From Aliikangiella coralliicola (GTDB lineage: Bacteria; Pseudomonadota; Gammaproteobacteria; Enterobacterales; Kangiellaceae): a stretch of 64,000 nucleotides of DNA. Positions 34,658 to 43,584 of the stretch are shown here, one piece after another; position 1 is the first letter of the stretch; each line of letters opens with the position of its first letter. The DNA lies in assembly GCF_007004725.1 (NCBI RefSeq), contig NZ_ML660160.1, positions 372,001-436,000 on the forward strand, written 5' to 3'. The notes beneath the pieces are model-generated. The model was not told the origin of the DNA. It saw nothing but the letters and a program-made list of their open reading frames with translations, and searched no databases. The translations under genes and the position numbers were made by a program.

Positions 34658-34680
34658 GGGGCGTTTTCGAGCGCCCCTTG
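34658..34680. terminator. Terminator between convergent genes
   Basis: A 6-bp G-C stem (GGGGCG at 34658-34663, CGCCCC at 34672-34677) with an eight-base loop lies 17 bases after the M4 stop. A weak T-rich run (TTGTGATT) follows on the plus strand. It lies between the convergent M4 and secretin-like genes and may serve both. Confidence 0.5.
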
Positions 34681-34707
34681 TGATTAGTATCAGCGACTTT
34701 TTGCCAG

Positions 34708-35298
34708 TTAGCTTTTTCTTTTTGGGTTATTTTTATTTAACTCCATCATGATATTTTCAACCCGAACAACTGTCGCATTTGGTGCAACAAGAATCAGAGA
34801 GTTGGACGGCTCGTAAAAAGCCATATGGCCATTGACATCAATTAAAGTGCGTAATGCAGGAATGAGCTGTTTGACATCTAAATTACCACAGTCAACTATT
34901 TTAGTTACCCATTGAGAATCATTTTCGATTTTCTGACCGGTCGCTGAAGGTAATACTTGCGCAAACCGTTTGGCTTTTCTCGCAGGAATAATGTTGACAT
35001 AATTATCTAAATCTACAGCAGTCATTTGATTGCGACCTAGTAGGTGTAACAATTCATTGTAAGTTATGTCGTCAGTGTCTATGCCATAAGCGACGACATT
35101 AACACCCACTTCTGAATCGATAAGAAACTTCTTTTTACTCTGCTTTGAAACTGCGTCGAGTAATTTTGTGAGCTTGATAGTTTTGTCTTGTCTTGCGATG
35201 ATATAGTTATTCTCACTAGTATTTTGTGAACCTGCAATGACTGTCGATGTTGATGTGGCTAATATCAATGTAAGTGTTATTTGATAAATTAATTTCAT
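34708..35298 (-). CDS. Exported secretin N-domain-only protein
   Basis: The 196-residue protein has a signal peptide (ending TVIAGS) followed by two domains resembling the N0 and N1 domains of type II secretion secretin GspD. N0 is at about 30-105 (TKLLDAVSKQSKKKFLIDSE, TYNELLHLLGRNQ). N1 is at about 125-190 (VTKIVDCGNLDVKQLIPALR, GHMAFYEPSNSLILVAP, ending VVRVENIMMELN). The secretin pore domain and N2/N3 are missing, and no adjacent secretion gene exists, so this is a stand-alone protein, not a pore. It might act as a periplasmic adaptor. It is convergent with an exoprotease gene of the type that uses type II secretion. It is not obviously truncated, since the start is normal and the stop is in place. 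Confidence 0.8.
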   Translation of the reverse strand: MKLIYQITLTLILATSTSTVIAGSQNTSENNYIIARQDKTIKLTKLLDAVSKQSKKKFLIDSEVGVNVVAYGIDTDDITYNELLHLLGRNQMTAVDLDNYVNIIPARKAKRFAQVLPSATGQKIENDSQWVTKIVDCGNLDVKQLIPALRTLIDVNGHMAFYEPSNSLILVAPNATVVRVENIMMELNKNNPKRKS

Positions 35299-35732
35299 TT
35301 TTTGTTTCCATGTTAGTTTATCGCGTGCTTATGCGATAAGGTGTTTTAGTACCAGTTTTTTGCAAATTATTAATCAACTGGTGGTTAACCATTGATTAGT
35401 ACTGTTCAAAGCTGATTGCAAAAGCTAATAACGGAATTTATTTTTAAAAGGGGTAATATTACTAGTATGAAAATAGTTAAAAAATGAGACACATATTGAT
35501 TTCATACTAGCGAGGCTGATAGGTTTGCTGTTTTCAGCAGGGGGCTGTCTTATACCAGGCTGGTGCTTCTTAGAGTGAATTGGCCTTTAACAAAAATGTG
35601 AGTCTTCACGTTTTAAATAGATGAATTTATTTAATATTTATTTAATTGGTAGGGCAACAGAAATATTTACTAAAAGTAGGCCGTTGTTGATGGAGTGTCT
35701 ACTTTTGATAAAATAACCAAGCTGAGGATATT
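35299..35732. other. Intergenic region, nothing recognised
   Basis: These 434 AT-rich bases lie between divergent genes. No coding frame, hairpin with T-tract or repeat was recognised. Promoters for both neighbours are expected but not resolved. Confidence 0.5.
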
Positions 35733-36371
35733 ATGGATCATTCACCGAAATTTTGGGATAGAGTTGCCGCAAAGTATGCGAAACGGCCAATTGCTGATGA
35801 GGCGTCTTATCAGAAAAAGCTAGAAACTACGCGTCAACATCTTCAACCCGATATGGAGTTATTGGAGCTGGGGTGTGGTACAGGATCGACCGCCATCATT
35901 CATTCACCGTATGTAAAGCATATCCACGCAATTGATATTTCCTCAAAAATGCTAGCGATAGCCGAGGAAAAGGTCACGACAAAAAGTATCGATAATATTA
36001 CCTTCGAACACTCAACGATTGATGAGTATATTGGCAATAATCAATCCGGTATCGCGAAAAAATGGGATGCGGTGTTAGCACTTAGTGTATTGCACTTGGT
36101 GAGCAATAAAGAGGAGGTAATCGCCAGTGTTTACAAAATGTTAAAACCAGGAGGGTTATTTGTAACTAGCACTGCCTGTCTCGGAGATACTATGAAATTC
36201 TTTAAGGTGATAGCACCAATTGGCAAGTTTTTTGGGTTTATGCCGCTAGTTAAGATTTTTACCGCGAAAGAATTAGAAGACTGTTTTATGGCTGCCGGTT
36301 TTGAGATTGAGCATCGTTGGAGACCTGGCGAAGGTAAAGCCTTGTTTCTTATTGCGAAAAAAGCCGGATAG
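35733..36371 (+). CDS. Class I SAM-dependent methyltransferase
   Basis: The 212-residue cytoplasmic methyltransferase has the Rossmann motif I LLELGCGTGSTA at about residues 46-57, the acidic residue of motif II in IHAIDISSKML, motif post-I/III around WDAVLALSVLHLVSNKE, and KPGGLFVTSTACLGD. The N terminus (MDHSPKFWDRVAAKYAKRPI) resembles small ubiquinone/menaquinone-biosynthesis-like methyltransferases, but the substrate is not determined. AGGA lies six bases before the ATG. It is a single gene, separated from rsgA by a structured RNA candidate. Confidence 0.9.
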   Translation: MDHSPKFWDRVAAKYAKRPIADEASYQKKLETTRQHLQPDMELLELGCGTGSTAIIHSPYVKHIHAIDISSKMLAIAEEKVTTKSIDNITFEHSTIDEYIGNNQSGIAKKWDAVLALSVLHLVSNKEEVIASVYKMLKPGGLFVTSTACLGDTMKFFKVIAPIGKFFGFMPLVKIFTAKELEDCFMAAGFEIEHRWRPGEGKALFLIAKKAG

Positions 36372-36587
36372 TTTATTTGGAAAAAACTTACTATTGATGG
36401 CATGTTAGGCTGAGCGTGCTTGAGGATTGTTGCAGCTTCGCTTTTATTCTACTAAAATAGATGCGTTTTTTATCGAAGTCTTATTTTAAAAAGTCGATCT
36501 TAGATGTCTGTTTTTCAATTTCGAACCACTAACTATTGTTAGATGACAGACAAAAGAAAGGAATTTTCATGATAGTAATCAATTCTA

Positions 36588-36718
36588 GCCGGGCGTAACG
36601 AGAGCTTAAAACTTAAGTCTTGTCCTGCACTGCCCGGCGTCTTTGCCGGGGTAAAAATTCCAGTTGGCGAAACTGATGCGACTGCATTTCAGGTTCGGCG
36701 GAATTCTCCCCCTTTTTT
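36588..36718 (+). ncRNA. Candidate structured RNA upstream of rsgA
   Basis: A 7-bp G-C stem (GCCGGGC 36588-36594 with GCCCGGC 36632-36638) encloses an 11-bp hairpin (ACGAGA G CTTAA / TTAAG TCTTGT). The GCCCGG strand can pair instead with GCCGGG at 36645-36650, a bistable arrangement. A second unit follows: GGGG ... ATTCC (36648-36661) pairs with GGAAT ... CCCC (36700-36712), closing two further hairpins (CAGTT/AACTG and ATGC/GCAT). Six T follow immediately (36713-36718), as in an intrinsic terminator. It lies 53 bases before the rsgA start. I match it to no known riboswitch class; it may be a leader with attenuator or a free small RNA. Confidence 0.5.
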
Positions 36719-36771
36719 GAATTTTTTCAGATGCGCTGTTGCCAAACTAAGCCGCGCATCAGGGGTTTCTA

Positions 36772-37812
36772 ATGGTAAATTTTATTTCTTTGTCGCAACT
36801 TGGTTGGCGTCAATTTTTTCAGCAACAACTATCGCTCGATGAACTGGAGCAAACTATCATTGGTAGAGTGACCGATCATCATCGAAATGGTTTTCTGGTA
36901 ATAACCCAGCAAGGCAAGATCAAACTGCCGATTTCGAACAGAATGCCGCAACTAACCGTTGGTGACTGGATATTGATGAGTCAGGAAAATCGATTTGAAC
37001 GGTTACTTGAGCGCTATTCAGTTTTTAGGCGTAAGGCTGCTGGTACTCAGCAAGCGGAACAACTCATTGCCTCCAATGTTGATACAGTTTTCATTGTTAG
37101 TTCGCTGAATGAGGATTTCAACTTAAGTCGTATTGAACGATATTTAATGCTGGTTAAAGAGTCGGGCGCGGAGGCGGTTATTGTATTAACCAAAGCTGAT
37201 AGTTGTGAGTTACCGGCAGAATATGTTGATCAGGTTAGAAAGCTTGATCCCATGTTGATTGTAGAGGCTGTCAATAGTCTGGATTGGACTAGCGTTGAAG
37301 CGCTTCTTTCTTGGTGTAAACCAGGAAAAACTATTGCGATGCTAGGTTCTTCAGGTGTGGGTAAATCGACTTTAATCAATACACTGTTAAGTGAATCTGC
37401 TCAACAAACTGGGGGTATCAGGGAAGACGATGGCAAGGGCCGCCACACAACGACAGCGCGTTCGTTACATATAATGCCGACGGGGTGTTTGTTAATGGAC
37501 ACCCCGGGAATGCGCGAGTTACAGCTGGTTGATTGTGAGCAAGGTCTTAGTCATACATTTTCTGATATCACTGCACTTGTTAATCGTTGTCGATTTTCCG
37601 ATTGCCAACATGAAAGTGAGCCAGGCTGCGCAATTCAGCTCGCGCTAGCAACTGGCGAGCTAGATTTGAGGCGATTGAACAATTATTTCAAACTTAAGCG
37701 AGAGCAAGCGCGTAATCGTGAGACTTTAGCTGAAAGGAAAGCCAAAGATAAGGACCTGAGTAAGTTGTATCGTTCAGTTCAAGCTGAGGCTTATAAAAGG
37801 AAAAAGGGTTAA
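36772..37812 (+). CDS. rsgA: Ribosome small-subunit-dependent GTPase RsgA
   Basis: The 346-residue circularly permuted GTPase helps mature the 30S subunit. An OB-fold-like N-terminal region is followed by the permuted motifs: G4 TKAD at about 140, G1 GSSGVGKS (about 195), G2/G3 DTPGMREL (about 246), and a zinc knuckle with CRFSDCQHESEPGC (about 283-296), then a basic helical tail. An AGGGG site lies seven bases before ATG. The protein binds the decoding centre of the small subunit. It follows an unusual structured leader and is not in an operon with the neighbours. Confidence 0.93.
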   Translation: MVNFISLSQLGWRQFFQQQLSLDELEQTIIGRVTDHHRNGFLVITQQGKIKLPISNRMPQLTVGDWILMSQENRFERLLERYSVFRRKAAGTQQAEQLIASNVDTVFIVSSLNEDFNLSRIERYLMLVKESGAEAVIVLTKADSCELPAEYVDQVRKLDPMLIVEAVNSLDWTSVEALLSWCKPGKTIAMLGSSGVGKSTLINTLLSESAQQTGGIREDDGKGRHTTTARSLHIMPTGCLLMDTPGMRELQLVDCEQGLSHTFSDITALVNRCRFSDCQHESEPGCAIQLALATGELDLRRLNNYFKLKREQARNRETLAERKAKDKDLSKLYRSVQAEAYKRKKG

Positions 37813-37988
37813 AGCGCTCGCTAATTTTGTCTGGCTCAAATGTGAAATGTTGGGCCAGGTAAAGGTAACCAAAAAGTATCAAAGGTGAGGCATTGAAAGA
37901 AACCACGGCTTATCTGTAATGACATATGCAGAAATTAGTGGTGAAGTAATTACCCTGAAAACTAATGTTACTAATTCTAAGGAAAATA

Positions 37989-38262
37989 ATGGAAGAGTTA
38001 GCCGAAATTATATTTAAACCGATAATTCGTATGATCGTAGGTTTTTTTAAAGTTTTTATTCGTTCTCGCTTGGGAATTATTTTTTGAAATCATTGGATGG
38101 ACTATTGGGTGGTTCTTTTACAGAACAATTACCTTTGGTCGTTTTCCGAAAGAAAAATTGAGTGAGTTGGAAAAGGCTCCGTTGTCAACAGCGCTTTTTG
38201 TTGAGTTTTCGGGTATCGCTATTCTGGTCATTTTAATAAGTGCATTCAGCCAGTTTATTTAG
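37989..38262 (+). pseudogene. Small membrane protein gene with a frameshift
   Basis: ATG 37989 has AGGA upstream and starts a frame (MEELAEIIFKPIIRMIVGFF) that ends at a TGA after 32 codons. The next frame then continues as a protein-like sequence (EIIGWTIGWFFYRTITFGRF, later SGIAILVILISAF) to a TAG at 38260. Total length is one base more than a multiple of three, so one extra base (probably near CTTGGGAATTATTTTTT, about 38073-38089) would restore a protein of about 90 residues with two membrane segments. I do not recognise the family. Either a decaying gene or a sequencing error in a homopolymer. Confidence 0.6.
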
Positions 38263-38304
38263 AATAAACGACTTTTAAACATTGAACCTCTATAAGAGGT
38301 TTTC

Positions 38305-39060
38305 TTAAATGCTGTTCTGAAGAGAATTACAGTTCGAATGTTTCAAATAAAGGGATACAATGCTGCTGATTTTTTGCTTTAACCACGCAGGACCATAATC
38401 TGACATGTCATTATGCCTGGATTTCGGAATTGCCACGACGCAGCTGCTAAATTTCACTTGTTCGTTCTCAGACGGAAGCACACCTTTGTCAGCTGAAAAG
38501 TCACTCGCTCGAATTGACAAAACGCCAATGTGTTTTCTTTTTGGGAGGGGAACTCTACGGTGATCAAGAGTAATGATTTTTTTAACATAGCTTTTATTTT
38601 CATTGCCTAACCATGCTGAAATATCACCACCATTAGAATGACCTATCAGAGTAATTTGACTAAAGTCATAACTTGGCATTTGAGTTCGTAAATTCTTTTG
38701 AACAAATTCTAAAGTAGCAGAACCTCTTATCCAATTCTCGCTTCGAGTTTCGAACAAGTTGCCTTCTACAGAAAGCGGAGGATCTGTTGTTATCTCATGG
38801 GATATTGATACGGTTAAATAACCCATATGAGTCAACAGCTCCGTTAGAAAAGTATATTTGGTATGAGAAACACCATAACCCGCACTCAATAAAACCACAG
38901 GACAAGGACGATTTTTTGTGCACGAAGTTTTATCATCAGGATAATAAATTTCAATCGGTATATTTCTCCCCCTATGTTCATCGCTCAGTATTATCGATTC
39001 TGCGTTGGTGGAACTGGAGAAAAATATGGTTATGGTTAAAACCAGCGTCAAAAATTTCAA
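38305..39060 (-). CDS. Secreted alpha/beta-hydrolase (PAF-acetylhydrolase-like)
   Basis: The 251-residue exported hydrolase has a signal peptide (about 1-20, ending SSSTNAES) and an alpha/beta-hydrolase fold resembling platelet-activating factor acetylhydrolase/dienelactone hydrolase families. The oxyanion/strand motif is CPVVLLSAGYGVSHTKYTFL, the nucleophile Ser is in LIGHSNGGDISAWLG, and a late His in KSRHNDMSDYG is plausible. The start is a TTG at 39060 with GAGG upstream, since no ATG or GTG occurs before the signal peptide. It lies four bases after the radical SAM gene, so the two share a transcript, although no functional link is evident. Confidence 0.82.
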   Translation of the reverse strand: MKFLTLVLTITIFFSSSTNAESIILSDEHRGRNIPIEIYYPDDKTSCTKNRPCPVVLLSAGYGVSHTKYTFLTELLTHMGYLTVSISHEITTDPPLSVEGNLFETRSENWIRGSATLEFVQKNLRTQMPSYDFSQITLIGHSNGGDISAWLGNENKSYVKKIITLDHRRVPLPKRKHIGVLSIRASDFSADKGVLPSENEQVKFSSCVVAIPKSRHNDMSDYGPAWLKQKISSIVSLYLKHSNCNSLQNSI

Positions 39061-39064
39061 TTTT

Positions 39065-39943
39065 TTATAAACCTCTTTGCCATTCTTGTCGTAATGGAAT
39101 TGACTGAGGTGAGGTTAAAGCTGCGTTCACCTGCGCCAGTAGCTTGTCTTTATCTTGTCCCAAGATGCCTTTTAAAACCAGGTAGTTGGAGGCATGATCA
39201 CTACGAAAGATTGTTTTCTCCAAATCCAGTCCAGACAATAACCATTGCATTTCCTGAAATAAAGCTTGTTGTGTGAGTGGATTAAATTCTGGAAAATTAC
39301 TCTTGAATCGCTCTTCGCCCATTGGAAAACTTACAACCAGAGTAGAAAGGTACTCAGGTTGAGCAGCGTTCATCAACTTTGCAGAATTAATAGCGTGCTG
39401 TTTTGACAACGAAGTACCGCCAAGCCCATTTAAAATCATCACTGAGGCCTTAATACCAGCGGCCTTTAATTTTTGCAATGCGGCTAACGAGGATTGAAAA
39501 CTTTCACCCTTATTAACTTTTTTCAACACTTCGTCATCGCCTGACTCACAACCCACATACACCATTTTTAAGCCAAGCTTTCTTAACGAGGCAAGTTCTT
39601 CTACTGATTTGTTATTCAAATTTCTAGGTAAGCAGTAACTGGTTACTCGATTTATCCGGGGGAGAAAGTGTTTAATGTCGCTTAATATTTCACTAAGTCG
39701 TCTAATAGAAAGAGTGAGTGCATCACCATCAGCCAGGAAAATGCGGTTTGGAAAGTTCGGTTGTTGACTCGCTAATTGTAGTTCGAACTGGATTTTATCA
39801 CGTGACTTAAATTCAAAAGCTTTTTCTGGGGCTGTATACATTTCACAAAAAGTACACTTGTTCCAGGAACAGCCATTAGTAACTTGAAGAATGTAAGACT
39901 TCCATTCACTCGGTGGGCGAAATACTGGCTCGATATAGTTCAT
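39065..39943 (-). CDS. Radical SAM protein (Elp3/HemN-like)
   Basis: The 292-residue radical S-adenosylmethionine enzyme has the iron-sulfur cluster cysteines in NGCSWNKCTFCEMYT (spacing CX4CX2C, as in a group of uncharacterised Elp3-like proteins, not CX3CX2C). It also shows the GGE-like region RIFLADGDALTL, KMVYVGCESGDDEVLK and ASVMILNGLGG. The C-terminal part contains no extra cluster motif. The reaction is unknown. It is first in a two-gene unit with the hydrolase downstream. Confidence 0.9.
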   Translation of the reverse strand: MNYIEPVFRPPSEWKSYILQVTNGCSWNKCTFCEMYTAPEKAFEFKSRDKIQFELQLASQQPNFPNRIFLADGDALTLSIRRLSEILSDIKHFLPRINRVTSYCLPRNLNNKSVEELASLRKLGLKMVYVGCESGDDEVLKKVNKGESFQSSLAALQKLKAAGIKASVMILNGLGGTSLSKQHAINSAKLMNAAQPEYLSTLVVSFPMGEERFKSNFPEFNPLTQQALFQEMQWLLSGLDLEKTIFRSDHASNYLVLKGILGQDKDKLLAQVNAALTSPQSIPLRQEWQRGL

Positions 39944-40312
39944 AATTTATACAGTGCGAGTATCTTTCGGTTTGTTAATCAAGGTGTTGGTCAATGAATT
40001 TGTGAGCTAAAAAATTTAATATTAGCCCAAAGTAATATAACCGTAGCACGGGGTCAAGTTGCTCTGAGGGAGGGGGAGCGCAATCGAGTATCTAGTCGAC
40101 AGTTTTAGTTGGGGGAAACTTTAGATAAGTTGGAGTTTATATTAGCTACTTTAAATATAATGAAAGCGAGATTTACCCAGGGAGGGACAAAATAGCATAC
40201 TGAATAGCACCTGCAAATAAATCTGCAATTAATGGGATTAATTTATAAATTTATCTAACTTTGACCTAAACTATTGGTATCGTCAACTCACCAGGCCAGC
40301 GGCCGTATTAAA
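39944..40312. other. Intergenic region, nothing recognised
   Basis: These 369 bases lie between the divergent radical SAM and diguanylate cyclase genes. No gene, strong hairpin or repeat was recognised. The cyclase start is uncertain (see that entry), so part of this could be its 5' end. Confidence 0.45.
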
Positions 40313-42202
40313 TTGAAACAGGACTTGTTATCCAAATTAATTCGATTGTTTATCCTCTACCTGATATGGAGCGCGCCTGCTTCAGCAACGGTTGATGTAG
40401 AGAACTCGGTCACCAATGTTCAACAATACCTATCCTACTATATCGATCAGTCAGCTCAATCTGAGATTGAACAAATACTCAGTCTCGATGCGGCTCAATG
40501 GAAAACACATGATTCTGACCGAATCAATTTTGGATTTGATGACCGACACTATTGGTTTAAAACAGAGCTTACGGCGAGTACTTATAAGGAACGGTGGATT
40601 GAAATTGCTTATCCACTACCTGATTATCTCAATCTCTATATCATCAGAAATAACCTCATAGAATCGTCATATTCTACCGGCGACCTACTTTTATTCGAAC
40701 AAAGGCCCATTGAGCACCGAAACTTTCTGTTCCCATTGGAGATTGGCGACAACGAAGTTGTCTCAATTTATATTCATTTTCAAACGTCCGGTGCTGTACA
40801 GCTTCCAGTGAAGGTTTGGGAAAAAAATGATTTTTTAATTTATGAAAATAAAATTAATCTGCTGCAAGGCATTTACCTGGGGCTAATGCTGGTAATGTGC
40901 TTGTATAACCTGTTTATTTATACGACGTTAAGGGACAAAGGGTATTTATATTATGTTGGCGTAGTTCTCAGCACTCTTTTGTTTCAGGCTGCATTACACG
41001 GGTTAACTTATCAGTATTTATGGCCTGAATCTGCATGGTGGAATGGCCAATCGGTTGCGGTTTTCTCAGTGCTGCCGCTCATTTTTGCAGTGTACTTTGC
41101 GTTGAACTTTCTGAAGTTAGAAGAGAATACTCGTTGGTTGCATCGAACCTTTAAAATACTCGGACCAATTGTAGTAACCATAGCACTACTTAATATTTTT
41201 CTACCTTTTAAAATTGGAATTAACCTTGCGAGGACCTTTGGTCTCATTATTCCTGTTTTATTATTAGTTGCCGGAATCTCTCAGTGGTTAAAAGGCGATC
41301 TTGCAGCAAGGTATTTTACTATCGCCTGGCTGCTTTTCATTATCGGAACTTTGATTCTTGTACTCGCTAAGTCGGGCGTATTGCCGTCCAATATGTTTAC
41401 CGAGAACGCGATGCCGTTTGGTTCAGCTTGCGAGGTTATATTGTTGTCGCTGGCCCTTGCTCAGAAATTTACCTCAGAACGTAGAAAAAGATTCCTTGCC
41501 CAAGAGAGAGCATTAGAAAGTGAAAGGTTGGCGCGTGAAGCAAACGAGAAAACAATGCTTGTTCAAATAAAAGCCAATGAAACTCTGGAAAGGCGGGTTA
41601 GAGAAAGAACCCTTGAACTAGAAGCGACAATGAAGCAGCTCTCTGAAGCAAATACGATGTTGCGTAATTTGAGTGCAAAAGATGGCCTGACGGGAATTCA
41701 TAACAGACGTTCATTCGATGAGCGATTTGAGCTTGAATGGAAACGCGCCATAAGGGCCAAAAATCAGCTCGCATTGATTATGATTGATATTGATCACTTC
41801 AAGCAATTAAACGATCAGTATGGTCATCAGGCGGGAGATGAGTGCTTAAAACTGGTGGCGCAATCGATTAATGACTCAGTCAAACGGCCAGGCGATTTTG
41901 TGGCACGTTATGGCGGCGAAGAGTTTGTGATTCTACTGCCTGAAACCCATGAAGAAGGCGCGGAATTTTTCGCAGAGCAAGTTCGAAAAAAAGTTTCAGC
42001 TCTGGCAATTCGTTATAACGAGTTATTTCTAAATGTGACGGTTAGTCTAGGGTGTTGTATTACTTCACCGCAATGTGGTGAGACTTCTTATCTATTGTTG
42101 GAAGGAGCTGACAAGGCCATGTATCGAGCCAAAGAATCTGGTCGAAATCAGGTACAATTTAGCCGCCTGGAGCACATGGCAAGCGCTAAAAGCCCCTTAT
42201 AG
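40313..42202 (+). CDS. 7TM-DISM diguanylate cyclase (GGEEF)
   Basis: The roughly 629-residue membrane enzyme makes c-di-GMP. A signal peptide (ending SAPASATV) is followed by a 7TMR-DISMED2 extracellular sensor (about 25-165, with YWFKTELTASTYKERWIEIA), seven transmembrane helices (about 175-380), a coiled coil (about 385-460) and a GGDEF domain with active-site GGEEF (534-538 in VARYGGEEFVILLP). An inhibitory I-site is present (RPGD at 525-528, five residues before GGEEF), so product feedback is likely. No ribosome site is visible; TTG 40313 directly precedes the signal sequence and is chosen over TTG 40274. Confidence 0.9.
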   Translation: MKQDLLSKLIRLFILYLIWSAPASATVDVENSVTNVQQYLSYYIDQSAQSEIEQILSLDAAQWKTHDSDRINFGFDDRHYWFKTELTASTYKERWIEIAYPLPDYLNLYIIRNNLIESSYSTGDLLLFEQRPIEHRNFLFPLEIGDNEVVSIYIHFQTSGAVQLPVKVWEKNDFLIYENKINLLQGIYLGLMLVMCLYNLFIYTTLRDKGYLYYVGVVLSTLLFQAALHGLTYQYLWPESAWWNGQSVAVFSVLPLIFAVYFALNFLKLEENTRWLHRTFKILGPIVVTIALLNIFLPFKIGINLARTFGLIIPVLLLVAGISQWLKGDLAARYFTIAWLLFIIGTLILVLAKSGVLPSNMFTENAMPFGSACEVILLSLALAQKFTSERRKRFLAQERALESERLAREANEKTMLVQIKANETLERRVRERTLELEATMKQLSEANTMLRNLSAKDGLTGIHNRRSFDERFELEWKRAIRAKNQLALIMIDIDHFKQLNDQYGHQAGDECLKLVAQSINDSVKRPGDFVARYGGEEFVILLPETHEEGAEFFAEQVRKKVSALAIRYNELFLNVTVSLGCCITSPQCGETSYLLLEGADKAMYRAKESGRNQVQFSRLEHMASAKSPL

Positions 42203-42279
42203 ATAGAGAATACTGAAATCTGGCAAACGCTTTTCAAATACCTGAAATTGACTCACTTTTGTCAGTAGCGTATAGTGCT

Positions 42280-42415
42280 CGACGCTTTTATGTGTGCCAA
42301 TTAAGGCCTTAAAAGGGAATCCGGTGAGAGTCCGGAACTGTACCCGCAACTGTAAGTGCGCTGCTCATCCTAACTGTTAGTAGAGCTGATTTATGCACAA
42401 GTCAGATACCTGCAT
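42280..42415 (+). promoter_or_regulatory. Cobalamin riboswitch (orphan)
   Basis: The plus strand carries the conserved core of the cobalamin (B12) riboswitch in order: GGGAATCCGGTGAGAGTCC (about 42315), the CCGCAACTGT segment (42344-42353), the GCGCTGCTC region and the B12 box AGTCAGATACCTGC (42400-42413). All elements have normal spacing. No gene follows on the plus strand: from 42416 to 43349 the only gene is the minus-strand phosphotransferase. The riboswitch is therefore detached from its usual target (for example btuB or cobamide transport), probably through loss of that gene. Confidence 0.9.
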
Positions 42416-42488
42416 TCTAGCCATCATTGAACCGGGCGGGATTACCCGATATTGATCTTTGTTCTTAATCAGGCTTCGGCTGGTGTTC

Positions 42489-43349
42489 TTACGCTCTTGA
42501 TTCTGCGCTACTGAACCTTTCTTCAATGCTATTGACCAAACTCGGAACGTGCTTTTCAAAACCGTAATGAGTAGCATAATAGGCGACAAAAAATAATTTT
42601 CGGTTGGCATGATATTGAATACGAGACCAGAAGTTTTCTTCGATTATCGGTTGATAAAACTTCAGTAACTGTTCTACAAAAGAGTGTCCAAATATTCGAT
42701 AAAAACCAGCAAAGTCCACTGCAGGGTCGGTCAGAGCGAGATCGCTGAAGTCAATAATTCCACTTAAATTGTTGTTGTGATTATCAAATAAAATGTTATT
42801 CGAGCCGAGGTCGCTGTGGGTAATTTTGTTCTCGAAATTGGTTGCATGGATTTGTTCTTCCATCTCGGAAAAAAAGGCTTTTGCTGTCGCCCTGGTTCGG
42901 CGCGATAAATGTGCCTCGACTATTGGCCACAGCTCATTCCAGAAATTACTCCCACCGTAAGGAAAGTTAACCAATTCTGGATGCTCAAAGTCGACGGAAT
43001 GCAAAGATGATAAAAAGCTCGCTAGTTTTCTAAAAAGGTCACGTCTGGTTGGTTCGTTCATTGACTGATAAATTTGAGGGGATAGTCTCTCACCACCTAT
43101 TCTTCGATAGAGAATATAATCTTCTCCATAACTGGCAATGTTTGGAATAGAGATAGGAGACACTGTGTAGAAGCGGGATAAAAAGTCTCGCTCGACATTA
43201 AATTGGGAACTACTTTTATCCCGAACAAATCGAAAAATCCATTGGTTATTAACTTCTATAATTATATTCGACCAGCCGGTCTGGATTACATTGCAAGTTT
43301 CAATTGGATCGGAAAATATTGATTGAATACGATTGATGTAGTCTTCCAT
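42489..43349 (-). CDS. Aminoglycoside phosphotransferase-like kinase
   Basis: The 286-residue APH/choline kinase fold protein shows THSDLGSNNILFD (catalytic Asp190, with His188 and Asn195) and the metal-binding GIIDFSDLALTDPAVDFAG (about 209-227). The N-terminal lobe has the lysine/arginine region (QWIFRFVRDKSSS) for ATP binding. Substrates of this family range from aminoglycosides to homoserine, so no resistance function is claimed. ATG 43349 is the normal start. The gene is convergent with the orphan cobalamin riboswitch, its 3' end lying 74 bases beyond the riboswitch. Confidence 0.86.
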   Translation of the reverse strand: MEDYINRIQSIFSDPIETCNVIQTGWSNIIIEVNNQWIFRFVRDKSSSQFNVERDFLSRFYTVSPISIPNIASYGEDYILYRRIGGERLSPQIYQSMNEPTRRDLFRKLASFLSSLHSVDFEHPELVNFPYGGSNFWNELWPIVEAHLSRRTRATAKAFFSEMEEQIHATNFENKITHSDLGSNNILFDNHNNNLSGIIDFSDLALTDPAVDFAGFYRIFGHSFVEQLLKFYQPIIEENFWSRIQYHANRKLFFVAYYATHYGFEKHVPSLVNSIEERFSSAESRA

Positions 43350-43584
43350 CAGTTCATTGCTCTTATATTGTTATGAATGGCAAAGCCGTGGGTAAGTATT
43401 GGATTCTTAAGTGACAGTTTACTGTTTAAGGTTAGAACTGCAAGTTTGTCTCATCTCAGATAAGACAGTTTCCCACCAATCCTTGAGAGATATCTCACAA
43501 GTGTTCGCTTAATACTCCTATCGTCTTTTGTCTGTCAGAGCTGTAGTATTGATTACTCTTTGCTATCTCTGAAAGGAACTCGAA

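Noticed and set aside
42416-42488. Remnant of a cobalamin receptor gene after the riboswitch
   Set aside because: No frame in this stretch resembles a signal peptide or TonB-receptor start, so gene loss is inferred only from absence.
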